DNA of 64,000 bases, taken from positions 248,001-312,000 of the forward strand of contig CAXXSX010000001.1 of the NCBI GenBank assembly GCA_963677165.2, written 5' to 3'. This document shows, piece after piece, positions 44,205 to 52,253 of the stretch. A program made the position numbers and the translations under genes. Under the pieces are notes generated by a model. The model searched no databases and was not told the DNA's origin. It saw only the letters and a program-made list of their open reading frames with translations. This DNA comes from JAFGXT01 sp963677165 (GTDB lineage: Bacteria > Verrucomicrobiota > Lentisphaeria > Victivallales > SZUA-371). How positions within the stretch are numbered: position 1 is the stretch's first letter; each line of letters opens with the position of its first letter.

Positions 44205-44741
44205 ATGACCGAAACTGCGCGTATCTTCGCCATAAACAGACCGTCGCCGTCGTTATTGAAGTATTATGCTGTAAAATCGATTCTGGGCGGGCCATTGTTT
44301 TTCATTATCTTTCCAACTCTATTGATTCGTTATCTTACTTTGAATTACCGGTTTGACGATAATGGTATCACCATGCGCTGGGGATTCTTGTTTCGGCGTG
44401 AGGTTAATTTGGCCTATACCAGAATTCAGGATATTCATCTGTTTTCCGGTATTATACAGCGCTGGTTCGGGCTTGCCGATATTATGATCCAGACTGCGTC
44501 CGGCAATGCTTCGGCCGAAATGAAGATTGAAGGTCTGCACGAATTCGAGGAAATCAGGAGTTTTATTTACAGCCGGATGCGTGGTCAGGAAGAGGAGGCT
44601 GAACCGGAAAAGTCTTTGTCTGCGGAGAATTCAGAGGCGCCGGTCGAAGAGATTTTGTGCGGTATTCTGGAGGAATTGCGTTCAGCCCGGAAGATTCTGG
44701 AACACAAATCTGATGCTGCCGGAGGTGAGAACAATGTATGA
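44205..44741 (+). CDS. bacterial PH-domain (bPH2, YdbS-like) membrane protein
   Basis: A 178-residue membrane protein. One hydrophobic hairpin (about 25-45, ILGGPLFFIIFPTLLIRYLTL) is followed by a bacterial PH domain: YRFDDNGITMRWGFLFRREVNLAYTRIQDIHLFSGIIQRWFGLADIMIQTASG. The last 55 residues form an acidic helix (EEILCGILEELRSARKILEH) with coiled-coil character. It overlaps the next PH-domain gene by 8 bp. A membrane-proximal scaffold role is inferred from the family. Confidence 0.82.
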   Translation: MTETARIFAINRPSPSLLKYYAVKSILGGPLFFIIFPTLLIRYLTLNYRFDDNGITMRWGFLFRREVNLAYTRIQDIHLFSGIIQRWFGLADIMIQTASGNASAEMKIEGLHEFEEIRSFIYSRMRGQEEEAEPEKSLSAENSEAPVEEILCGILEELRSARKILEHKSDAAGGENNV

Positions 44742-45513
44742 CTGGATTAAAGGGATTATCCTGAGTATTATTAAAGTTCCGCCGGAACCCAATGATCCGA
44801 TGGGGAGTGCCGACAGTATTCTGGTTTTTCGTGCCTCGTATAACTTTTACCGTTATCGTTTTTATCTTTGGGTTATCAAAAATCTGTTTGGAATCGTATC
44901 GGCCTCGGTGGTTGGGGGATTGATTATCTACGACATGTGTTTCGAAAATCATGCGCCGATGATGAAACACACCGAATCGATGATTTTGGCAATTATTATT
45001 GCCGCGCTGGTGGTCCTTTACAGTATGATCCAGACATTGATCTCATATTTTGTGTTGCGTCTGGATTATGAATTGCGCTGGTATAAGATATCGGACCGCA
45101 GCCTGAGGATCCGCGAAGGAGTCAGGATGGTGCGTGAAATGACCATGACCTTTGCCAATATCCAGAACATTGAGATTATGCAGGGACCAATTCAGCGGCT
45201 GTTCGGTATTGCCGACCTGAAAGTGGAATCAGCTGGAGGCGGGTTTATGATACAGCCACAGGGAAAAGATACAGTGGACAGTCCGGGGTTCCACGTAGCT
45301 TATTTCAGGGGCATTGATAATGCGGAAGAGATCAGGGATATCATGCGTAAACGTCTTCGTAAGATCAAAAATTCAGGCGTGGGACATGATGATACTTCTA
45401 TTTCAGCGAATCAAACGTCAAAGCCAACGAACTTTTCTGTTGAAGCCGTTGCACTTCTGTCGAATATCAGGGATGAGGCGGCGGCCTTCCGTTGTGCGGT
45501 GGAAAACGCCTGA
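44734..45513 (+). CDS. second bPH2-domain membrane protein
   Basis: A 259-residue protein related to its upstream neighbour. The start is the ATG at 44734 with GGAGGTGAG upstream; the longer frame from 44527 is a shadow of the previous gene. It has two transmembrane helices (about 50-70 and 85-108), a PH domain (YELRWYKISDRSLRIREGV, MTFANIQNIEIMQGPIQRLFGIADLKVESAGG) and an amphipathic C-terminal helix similar to that of the first protein (EAVALLSNIRDEAAAF). The coupling suggests a heteromeric complex. Confidence 0.82.
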   Translation: MYDWIKGIILSIIKVPPEPNDPMGSADSILVFRASYNFYRYRFYLWVIKNLFGIVSASVVGGLIIYDMCFENHAPMMKHTESMILAIIIAALVVLYSMIQTLISYFVLRLDYELRWYKISDRSLRIREGVRMVREMTMTFANIQNIEIMQGPIQRLFGIADLKVESAGGGFMIQPQGKDTVDSPGFHVAYFRGIDNAEEIRDIMRKRLRKIKNSGVGHDDTSISANQTSKPTNFSVEAVALLSNIRDEAAAFRCAVENA

Positions 45514-45528
45514 AATCTGATTCTTTCC

Positions 45529-45565
45529 GTCCAAGTGTAATTATATTTGAAATTTACACTTGGAC
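45529..45565. promoter_or_regulatory. 12-bp-arm inverted repeat
   Basis: GTCCAAGTGTAA and TTACACTTGGAC form a perfect 12-bp inverted repeat separated by 13 bp, starting 15 bp after the PH gene stop. No T-run follows, so it is not a clear terminator; it could be an operator or an attenuating RNA hairpin before the zinc-ribbon gene. Confidence 0.5.
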
Positions 45566-45586
45566 AAAGCCGCGTAACCAAAGTAT

Positions 45587-45607
45587 ATTTCCAACATAGG
45601 TGGAAAT
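45587..45607. promoter_or_regulatory. ATTTCCA/TGGAAAT inverted repeat
   Basis: ATTTCCA (45587-45593) and TGGAAAT (45601-45607) around a 7-bp spacer, 18 bp before the start of the zinc-ribbon gene and just upstream of its GGAGAGG ribosome site. It may be an operator or a start-site hairpin. Confidence 0.35.
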
Positions 45608-45624
45608 AATGGAGAGGCTGGTTT

Positions 45625-46461
45625 ATGAAAGGTGAAGAATCAAAAAAACAATTCAGTGATTTTTCGACAAATATTATTGAGAATCTTGCCGGATTAATTG
45701 CTGAAAGAAACGGTGGTAAAGTCATTGTCAATGATCTTATCCCGTATTTGCCGATATCTTTGAAACTGATCAGGCAGGCTTTGGATAACATGGTGGACGG
45801 CTGTTCCGTGATATGTGACGATACAAAGGACTTTCCGGAATACATTTTCAGTGGTATGGAAGCGAAAGCGCCAAATGCCGGATCACCTTCTCATAATCAT
45901 TGTGTCAGTTGCAACTGTGATATAAAACCATTTAAGAATCTGGTGCTTTGCGGAAACTGTAATGACAAGTTCAGGAAAGAGCTTAATTCCCTGGCGGTAA
46001 ATTCCGGTTGGCCAGCGGAAGCAGTGTATGAACATGAGATATTGTATCTTGCCGCATCACACCCCGGTCCGGTGGAAGCAGGCGAGCTTGCTGCACGTTC
46101 GCGCTATACGTTGCGCAATATTAAGAAGAAACTTCAGTTTCTTTGCCAGAAAAAGGCTGCACGGAATACGACCTCGGAAAATAAAAAGGCTGATTTCTAT
46201 GAATTTCCGCCGATTCATTATCCGCAACCATATTTCAGGACTAATATGGATTTGATACGTACTTATCCGGCGTCATTGGCGGAAGAAACGGAAACGAAAG
46301 CGGTAAAAATCATTACGACAGTCGCGATTTATGCCCTGATTTTATTTTCATCAGCATTTCTGTTTCACTTGCCATTTCCGATTATGATCGGACTGCTGGT
46401 TATTGGGGCACCTATTATTGGATTATTTATCTGGAAACATAAAACGAAAATTATAGACTAA
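45625..46461 (+). CDS. unknown zinc-ribbon membrane protein
   Basis: Not recognised as a named family. Visible in its 278 residues: an N-terminal winged-helix-like segment (about 12-75, VNDLIPYLPISLKLIRQALDNMV), a zinc ribbon with Cys93, Cys96, Cys109 and Cys112 (CVSCNC...LVLCGNC), a second winged-helix-like segment (about 120-175), and two C-terminal transmembrane helices (about 230-270). So it is a tail-anchored protein with a cytosolic zinc and helix-turn-helix-like part. It lies between the PH and SPFH genes on the same strand and likely belongs to that module. Confidence 0.65.
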   Translation: MKGEESKKQFSDFSTNIIENLAGLIAERNGGKVIVNDLIPYLPISLKLIRQALDNMVDGCSVICDDTKDFPEYIFSGMEAKAPNAGSPSHNHCVSCNCDIKPFKNLVLCGNCNDKFRKELNSLAVNSGWPAEAVYEHEILYLAASHPGPVEAGELAARSRYTLRNIKKKLQFLCQKKAARNTTSENKKADFYEFPPIHYPQPYFRTNMDLIRTYPASLAEETETKAVKIITTVAIYALILFSSAFLFHLPFPIMIGLLVIGAPIIGLFIWKHKTKIID

Positions 46462-46479
46462 CAAAGAAGGAGATATTTT

Positions 46480-47592
46480 ATGAAAAATGACAACTATGAT
46501 GATTATGATGATGGGCTCTTGAAAAAGATTCTGAGAAGCCCGTTTATCTGGCCGGCAGTGGCCTTTCTGGTGATTATAATTCTGTGTATGAACGTGGCCA
46601 AATTCGGACGCGTTAGCGGGGAGCAGGTGGGGATATTGCTGAATAAACTGACCGGAAAGGTTGAAATTATCAATCAATCCGGGGTAAAAGTTTATAATGG
46701 AATTACCAGTGACTTTTATGTGTTGGATAAAACCTTGCAGACTCTTAACATGACCGAAAGGTCCGGCGAGGGGGATCGCAAGGGGAAAGACGACTTGAAA
46801 ATAAAAACCATTGACGGTAGTGATGTATATGTTGATTTGAAAGTTGTTTATAAAATTGATCCTAGTATGGCTGATGTCGTTATTGAAACATCAGGGCCTG
46901 GTAATAACTATATGAAGAAGTGGGCCAGGGATTATACCCGTTCGATCTGCCGTAATTACCTGGGAGAGCTGACAACCGAGGAATTCTACGATTCAACCAA
47001 GCGCAAAGGGAAAATTATCGCGGCTACGAAAGAAATCAGAGAGAAGCTGCAGCCGTTCGGAATTGTTATAAACTCTATTGTGATTCCTCAGAAACCGCAC
47101 TTCTATAAAGAATATGAAGATAAGATCAAGAAGAAAAAGCTGGCTGATCAGGCGGTTCTCGAAGAGCGTTCGAAAGCTCTTGCCGCCAAGCAGCGTCAGC
47201 ATACCCAGATTGTTCAGGCTACCAATGTGAAAAATGTTGCCATCGAACAGTTTACCGGAAAAATGGAACAGAAGGTGATTGTGGCCCAGGCAGAAGGTGA
47301 GAAGGTGCGTAAAGCTGCCGATGCGTATTTTGACCAAATAACGATTGGTTCGGAGGCGCAGCTGTATCAGCGGAAGAAGCAGGCTGCGGGTATTCTTGCT
47401 GTTAAGCAGGCCGAGGCCAAAGGGATCGAAGCTATGAAGAAAGCGCTTGAAGGCGAAGGCGGACGTAATATGGTAAAAATGGAATATGCCAAAAAACTGC
47501 GCCAGATAAAAATTGACGGCAAGCCTTTTTCGGTTGATAGTCGGATTGAGAAGTTCGAGCACAGCAAACCTGCCGCCACTTTTTCAAAATAA
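46480..47592 (+). CDS. SPFH/Band 7 membrane protein 1
   Basis: A 370-residue HflK/prohibitin-type protein. A short acidic N terminus (DDYDDG) precedes one transmembrane helix (about 24-42), then the SPFH domain (VSGEQVGILLNKLTGKVEIIN, LKIKTIDGSDVYVDLKVVYKID, ITEDFY-like LTTEEFYD) to about residue 210, followed by a long Ala/Lys/Glu/Gln-rich coiled coil (210-340). Such proteins form ring-shaped membrane microdomain scaffolds. AAGGAG precedes the start. It is followed 19 bp later by a second SPFH gene, a likely hetero-oligomer partner. Confidence 0.9.
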   Translation: MKNDNYDDYDDGLLKKILRSPFIWPAVAFLVIIILCMNVAKFGRVSGEQVGILLNKLTGKVEIINQSGVKVYNGITSDFYVLDKTLQTLNMTERSGEGDRKGKDDLKIKTIDGSDVYVDLKVVYKIDPSMADVVIETSGPGNNYMKKWARDYTRSICRNYLGELTTEEFYDSTKRKGKIIAATKEIREKLQPFGIVINSIVIPQKPHFYKEYEDKIKKKKLADQAVLEERSKALAAKQRQHTQIVQATNVKNVAIEQFTGKMEQKVIVAQAEGEKVRKAADAYFDQITIGSEAQLYQRKKQAAGILAVKQAEAKGIEAMKKALEGEGGRNMVKMEYAKKLRQIKIDGKPFSVDSRIEKFEHSKPAATFSK

Positions 47593-47611
47593 TATAAAGA
47601 AGGAGAAAAAC

Positions 47612-48685
47612 ATGTCTGTTATAAAATATTTATCCGTTGCAGTTGTTGTTTGCGTACTTGCCGCATGGCTGCTGGTTAGCTTTGTTACGATTTATGTCCC
47701 CATTGGGCAGGTTGGAGTATTAACCAGGGAATATTCTATGTTTGGTAAGAAGGGAGTCGTGGATGACGATTTCAAACCCGGCTGGCATTGGGATATTAAA
47801 CCCATTCACAGTTGGACGTTGTTTGACAGTACGGTCCAGACACTGGAAATGACAAAGGATCCTCATTTAGGATCGAAAGCAGGACAGGATGACATTAAGG
47901 TTCAGTCTGACGATGGTTATTCCGTGTCTGTTGATGTTACCGTAAAATACCGTATACTGAAAGACAATGCATTTAAGCTGTACCAGAGTACTGGTAGTGG
48001 GATTAAATATAAAAGTATTGTCAGAACCGAATCGCAGCGGGCTTGTATGACTCTGTTCGGAGAGATGAAAACGGAGGATTTCTATAATCCCGATAAGCGT
48101 CGTAACAAAGAAATCGCGGTGAAAAAGATTCTGAAAGAATCGTTGAAAAATTATTTTGTAGACGTGATTGACGTATTGATTCGTGATGTTCAGTTCGATA
48201 AGGAATATGAAAAGAAGATTCAGCTGAAAAAGCTGGCAGATCAGGATGTTGAGCTGAATAAGTCCATGGCAAAAGCGGAGGAACAGAAAGGTAAGACTCA
48301 GGTGATTGAAGCTGAAACCAGGCGTAAATTGAATATCATTCGTCAGAAACAGGAATCGGAACTGGTGCGTATGGAAGCCGATACAAACCGTAATATTGCC
48401 AAGATAAAGGCTGATTACGAAAAGTACTCAACTCAGAAGCAGGCTGACGCCAATCTGATCGCCGCACGTCAGCAGGCCGAAGGCGAACTGCTGGTGAAAA
48501 CTGCCGAAGCTGAGGGCGAAAAGTTACGTAACCAGGCTATGCAAGGGGTTGGTGGTAGTACCATCGTTGCCCTCGAAGCCGCGAAAAACCTGAATTTTGG
48601 TGATATGACAATCTCTACGATGAATATTGATTTGCTCGATCTTGATTCAATGGCAACCAAGTTGGGGGTTCCAAAATCAAAATAA
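47612..48685 (+). CDS. SPFH/Band 7 membrane protein 2
   Basis: A 357-residue SPFH protein. The ATG at 47612 has AAGGAG upstream; the longer frame to 47513 overlaps the previous gene and is rejected. The N-terminal helix (YLSVAVVVCVLAAWLLVSFV) leads into the SPFH domain (VPIGQVGVLTREYSMFG, IKVQSDDGYSVSVDVTVKYRI, MKTEDFYNPDKR) and a coiled coil with flotillin-like AEGELLVKTAEAEGEKLRNQAM. It is about as divergent from its upstream neighbour as HflC is from HflK. The pair with the PH proteins suggests a membrane-domain complex. Confidence 0.9.
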   Translation: MSVIKYLSVAVVVCVLAAWLLVSFVTIYVPIGQVGVLTREYSMFGKKGVVDDDFKPGWHWDIKPIHSWTLFDSTVQTLEMTKDPHLGSKAGQDDIKVQSDDGYSVSVDVTVKYRILKDNAFKLYQSTGSGIKYKSIVRTESQRACMTLFGEMKTEDFYNPDKRRNKEIAVKKILKESLKNYFVDVIDVLIRDVQFDKEYEKKIQLKKLADQDVELNKSMAKAEEQKGKTQVIEAETRRKLNIIRQKQESELVRMEADTNRNIAKIKADYEKYSTQKQADANLIAARQQAEGELLVKTAEAEGEKLRNQAMQGVGGSTIVALEAAKNLNFGDMTISTMNIDLLDLDSMATKLGVPKSK

Positions 48686-48715
48686 GTGTGTTATAATATC
48701 AATCTAGCATAGTAT

Positions 48716-48756
48716 ATGCCTGAACTGTCATGGGAGGCGGTTCAGGTATTTTATTT
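48716..48756 (+). terminator. probable intrinsic terminator after the SPFH genes
   Basis: ATGCCTGAAC and GTTCAGGTAT pair over 10 bp (one G-U) around a 14-nt loop and are followed by TTTATTT. It lies 30 bp after the second SPFH stop. The next gene starts only 12 bp later, so read-through or attenuation is possible. Confidence 0.6.
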
Positions 48757-48768
48757 GGGGGTATTGAA

Positions 48769-49395
48769 ATGAGGCGTGAAAAAAAGATCGGAGTAGTTGC
48801 TATTTCTGGTGTTATAGGCTGTTTCATAATAGCGGCGGTGGTGTCTTTGTTTTTCGCGGAAAAACATTTTGATTACGGACTTGATTTTTCGAACGGAAAA
48901 AATGTAATCGTAAAGAAGGAGAATGGCAAACAAGTCTGGAAAAGATATATTGATTGTAAAGAAAGAGAAAATATTTTAAAGAAATATCATCTTGGCAGCA
49001 AAAAGCCCATACTCAGCTTCTATGGCAGCAATACTTATAAATATACTTTCCTGGGAATTGATACCCAGAAAAACGGGTTAAAATTCTGGGCGTGGAAATT
49101 CTATTTATTTGAGGAACAGCCGGTGAACAAGGTACGAGGTTATTCTCCATATTCCACCTTTTTTTATATTGTAGAAAAATATAAGCCTTCTCAGGAAGAA
49201 ATTAAAAAGATGTATTCCGAATGCATCAGGATTTTTGAAAGCAAAGATGATGTTTTCCGCAGAACTCTTGTGTATATGAAAGAGCGGCATAGTTTCTACA
49301 GGTCACTTCATCCCGAGTTGGATAAAGACAGTAAGCAGCAAATGCGACGTTATCAGTTATATCCTCAAGTTCTGGATACAGAAGGAGATGAATGA
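48769..49395 (+). CDS. unknown membrane-anchored protein, paralogue 1
   Basis: Not recognised. The ATG at 48769 follows a GGGGG tract at a suitable distance; an upstream ATG at 48730 lies in the terminator region. The 208 residues have one N-terminal helix (about 7-30) and an extracytoplasmic domain with KKYHLGSKKPILSFYG and KMYSECIRIFESKDDVFRRT. The same blocks recur in the next gene, so the two are tandem paralogues. They overlap by 4 bp (ATGA). Confidence 0.65.
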   Translation: MRREKKIGVVAISGVIGCFIIAAVVSLFFAEKHFDYGLDFSNGKNVIVKKENGKQVWKRYIDCKERENILKKYHLGSKKPILSFYGSNTYKYTFLGIDTQKNGLKFWAWKFYLFEEQPVNKVRGYSPYSTFFYIVEKYKPSQEEIKKMYSECIRIFESKDDVFRRTLVYMKERHSFYRSLHPELDKDSKQQMRRYQLYPQVLDTEGDE

Positions 49396-50501
49396 TGCGT
49401 TCCAATAAGACAATTATAATTACGATTATTGCATTTTTCTTTTTGGCCCTCGCTCTGATTGTCGCTTTGACTTCCACTCCGGAATATTATATTAATCAAG
49501 GAATTGATTTTGCGACCGGCAAAAGGGTTGTAGGAAAGTATATCGGAGAAAAGACAGGCAAGCCGGTTTGGGTGAAATATTCTTCCAATCCGAACTATGA
49601 AGCGATTATGAAAAAATATCATCTCGGCTATAAAGAACCTATTCTTAGTTATTATTGCGGTACTTCCTATCGATTTTCATGGTTTAGTTTTAACTCGGTT
49701 CATCGTGGAATGCGATTTTGGAAATGGCGCTATTATATTCTTAAACCTCGCTCCTATATGTGTTGGGACGGTATCTCTGTTTATTCTACATTTTATCAGA
49801 TCGTTGGAAAATTTTCTCCGCCACCTAATGACGTCAAAGAAATGTATGACGAATGCATTCGTATTTATGAAAGCAAAACCGATGTGTTTAAACAAACTCA
49901 GAAATATCTTCAAGAGCGTTATGAGCATTATTATTCTCCACGGTTAAAGGGAATAATCGAAAGATTGTTTAAGACTGGAGATGAAAAGCTTTATATGAAT
50001 TCCGAACCGGAGCAGATAGCTAAATATCTCTATAAGAATCGTAATGATTTTCCCGATCAGTTACCGGATAACTTTTTACGTCTTGCTGTAAAGCAGGATT
50101 TATTTATCCGGGTTTGCGCTGGTCCTTGGAAAAATAATAGCTTTCTTCTTAAAGAATTTATTTCGCATCCGACTAAAAAAAACGCATTGTATTTGGCTCT
50201 GTCGAGAATCAAGGATTATATGAGTGGGTACCACCGGCTGGATTCTGAGTTTCGTGAACTTGATAAGGTTGGCCGTCTCAAGCAATTTGTAAAAATGGTC
50301 ATGCCGGACAAGCCTGTTAGAGCGTTGCCTGCTCCACGGACTCCGTCAAAACATGGTCGTGCTTTGAACATTTATTATAAAGATACCTATAAAGGCTTGC
50401 CGGAGCGGAATGCCGCCTTGCAGATGACTTTCAATACTAAACTACTTCGTGCATACTGGGAAAATGAGTTAAAGAAATTGTTAATGTGCCAAATTTTGTG
50501 A
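49392..50501 (+). CDS. unknown membrane-anchored protein, paralogue 2 with C-terminal extension
   Basis: Not recognised. Two consecutive ATG codons at 49392 and 49395 can start it, with AAGGAG upstream. An N-terminal helix (about 8-28) is followed by the domain shared with paralogue 1 (KKYHLGYKEPILSYY, VYSTFYQIV, EMYDECIRIYESKTDVFKQT). About 160 extra C-terminal residues include an alpha-helical repeat-like stretch (YMNSEPEQIAKYLYKNRNDFPDQL onward, in the style of leucine-rich degradation repeats) and a basic tail. The function is unknown. Confidence 0.65.
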   Translation: MMRSNKTIIITIIAFFFLALALIVALTSTPEYYINQGIDFATGKRVVGKYIGEKTGKPVWVKYSSNPNYEAIMKKYHLGYKEPILSYYCGTSYRFSWFSFNSVHRGMRFWKWRYYILKPRSYMCWDGISVYSTFYQIVGKFSPPPNDVKEMYDECIRIYESKTDVFKQTQKYLQERYEHYYSPRLKGIIERLFKTGDEKLYMNSEPEQIAKYLYKNRNDFPDQLPDNFLRLAVKQDLFIRVCAGPWKNNSFLLKEFISHPTKKNALYLALSRIKDYMSGYHRLDSEFRELDKVGRLKQFVKMVMPDKPVRALPAPRTPSKHGRALNIYYKDTYKGLPERNAALQMTFNTKLLRAYWENELKKLLMCQIL

Positions 50502-50864
50502 TACAACGAAAAATCATGCTTACTGCGATTACATTGCAAAATGATTTTTCTGGGTAGCATGCGATCTCCGAGCGCATAAAGCACGTCTGCCACAAACGCC
50601 GTAGACACGGATTCTCAGAAACCATCTATACTCAAATTATTCGTGACTTTAAAAGATTAGACATTAATCTACACGATAACAGCAAAATTGCTATTTGCGC
50701 TCGGAGATCGCAAGCTACGGCTCACGCCCAAACACCAACCGCCACGTAAATAATATTTTTGTTTTAACTTGCTTTTGGGCATTAACCCATCTATTCTTAC
50801 CCTGGCAATAAACAAGTCCTACCGCTTACCATCACAACTTTTGGCACATTAACAAAAAATTGCA
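50502..50864. other. intergenic region carrying a dispersed repeat
   Basis: A 363-bp gap. Its centre is the MITE-like copy at 50554-50718. Before it, AAAAATCAT (50510-50518) and ATGATTTTT (50541-50549) form a 9-bp inverted repeat. The remainder is AT-rich with no gene seen. Confidence 0.6.
50554..50718 (-). repeat. MITE-like element with terminal inverted repeats, copy 2
   Basis: A 165-bp element bounded by GTAGCATGCG and CGCAAGCTAC. Read on the minus strand it matches 10060-10244 in its ends and three internal blocks. The inner part of the terminal stem is ATCTCCGA/TCGGAGAT here but TGTCCTCA/TGAGGACA in copy 1, so both arms differ together between copies. Confidence 0.7.
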
Positions 50865-51137
50865 ATGAGAAAAAAATCGGACGTAATGATAAACGGCAAA
50901 CACAGGCATTTAGGATTATTGCTGACTATACTGTTGTTTATATTTGTGGTTCCACCAGTTTTTGTTTCTTATGCTTCTCCTGTAGCACATGTGAAAGCTG
51001 ATATTTCCAGTGTGTTCGGTTTTATGATTCTGATTCGGCTCGCAATTTCTTTTTTCAGGAAGAAGCTGATCTGGCAGTTGGCTGGAATATATTGGCTGAT
51101 CTATATCTTTTTTAATGTTATTATTAACTTTATTTAG
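50865..51137 (+). CDS. small membrane protein, uncertain
   Basis: A 90-residue frame with a basic N terminus and three hydrophobic segments (LGLLLTILLFIFVVPPVFVSYA, SVFGFMILIRLAISF, LAGIYWLIYIFFNVIINF). No ribosome site better than AATGAG precedes it and no family is recognised. It may be a real small membrane protein or a decayed remnant; the gene-poor surroundings favour caution. Confidence 0.35.
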   Translation: MRKKSDVMINGKHRHLGLLLTILLFIFVVPPVFVSYASPVAHVKADISSVFGFMILIRLAISFFRKKLIWQLAGIYWLIYIFFNVIINFI

Positions 51138-51449
51138 ATACTGTGATTTTGCCAAAAAAGTGAATAAATTTGCAGATGTTTGGTTTTGCTGTTTTGTATC
51201 ATTTTGAAATTTAATTGGTTGTGACTTTTTTGACAAAAACGTCAAGCGAAATCACGTTTTCTACGTATTTGTATGTTTTTCCCTGTGCGAATTTGCTACT
51301 TTTTGCATTTAGCAAAACTTTTGTACGGCAACCGTAATTAAGTTAGAGGGAAAACGACAGGCTGGCACACCTAATGCTTATTAAAAAAGCGTAATCTAAA
51401 AAAGATTATGGATGTTTGAAAATTGTAGTAAGAACCAGGAGTATTAAGA
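51138..51449. other. AT-rich intergenic region
   Basis: A 312-bp gap before the HAD phosphatase gene. It contains TTGAC-6 nt-GTCAA (51229-51244), an inverted repeat that includes a TTGACA -35-like box, and AATCT-5 nt-AGATT near 51390. No gene or known RNA is seen. Confidence 0.4.
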
Positions 51450-52250
51450 ATGAATCAGGGAAATTCTGGAGGCTACCTCATCGATATGGATGGAGTGGTC
51501 TATCGTGGAAAGGAAGTAATTCCAGGAGCCAGAGAATTTATTATTAAGCTACTTGAAACGGGTATTCCTTTTACCTTTCTAACCAATAACAGCCGACGAA
51601 CTCGTCGGGATGTTACAACAGGAATGAACCGGCTTGGGTTTCCGATTGAGGAAAAACATGTTTTTACATGTGCAATGGCTACCGCGCGTTTTCTAAGAAA
51701 ACAGAAGCCAAACGGTACTGCATATGTAATCGGGGAAGGAGGTCTTCTTCAGGCCTTGCATACCAATGGGTATTCGATTGTTGATCAGGATCCTGACTAT
51801 GTTGTTGTTGGCGAGGGTAGAACATTTACCATGGAGGCTATTGAGGCCGCTGTAAACATGATCCTCAAAGGTGCAAAGCTGATTGCCACTAATCCTGACC
51901 CGAATTGTCCGACTGATAACGGGACACGTCCGGGATGCGGCGCAATCGTTGCGATGCTTGAGTCTGCGTCAGGCGTAAAAGCCTTCAGCGTTGGCAAGCC
52001 GAGTCCGGTAATGATGCGTGAAGCCAGAAAAGAGCTGGGCCTCTCCAGTGAAGAAACTACTATGATCGGTGATACGATGGATACCGATATTCTGGGTGGC
52101 ATTCAAATGGGTTATCGTGCTGTTCTTGTTCTTTCGGGAAATACCCGGAAAGAGCATATTGCAAATTACGCGTTTCGTCCTGATATGATAGTGGATAGTA
52201 TTGCACAGATTGATATCAAAGAAGCAGTAGAACGACTTAATGTAGCATAA
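51450..52250 (+). CDS. HAD-IIA family phosphatase (NagD-like)
   Basis: A cytosolic sugar- or nucleotide-phosphate phosphatase of 266 residues. Motif I is YLIDMDGVVYRG with nucleophile Asp12 and Asp14; motif II is TFLTNNSRR; the cap domain covers about 80-180 (VVGEGRTFTMEAIEAAV, IATNPDPNCPTDNG); the Lys of motif III is in SVGKPSPVMM and motif IV is MIGDTMDTDILGG. It matches the NagD/PLP-phosphatase subclass. AGGAG precedes the start. The first hairpin of the repeat array begins 18 bp after its stop. Confidence 0.92.
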   Translation: MNQGNSGGYLIDMDGVVYRGKEVIPGAREFIIKLLETGIPFTFLTNNSRRTRRDVTTGMNRLGFPIEEKHVFTCAMATARFLRKQKPNGTAYVIGEGGLLQALHTNGYSIVDQDPDYVVVGEGRTFTMEAIEAAVNMILKGAKLIATNPDPNCPTDNGTRPGCGAIVAMLESASGVKAFSVGKPSPVMMREARKELGLSSEETTMIGDTMDTDILGGIQMGYRAVLVLSGNTRKEHIANYAFRPDMIVDSIAQIDIKEAVERLNVA

Positions 52251-52253
52251 AAT

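Noticed and set aside
44527..44733. N-terminal extension of the second PH-domain protein
   Set aside because: It is an Arg/Cys-rich shadow of the upstream PH gene; the ATG at 44734 has a strong ribosome site.
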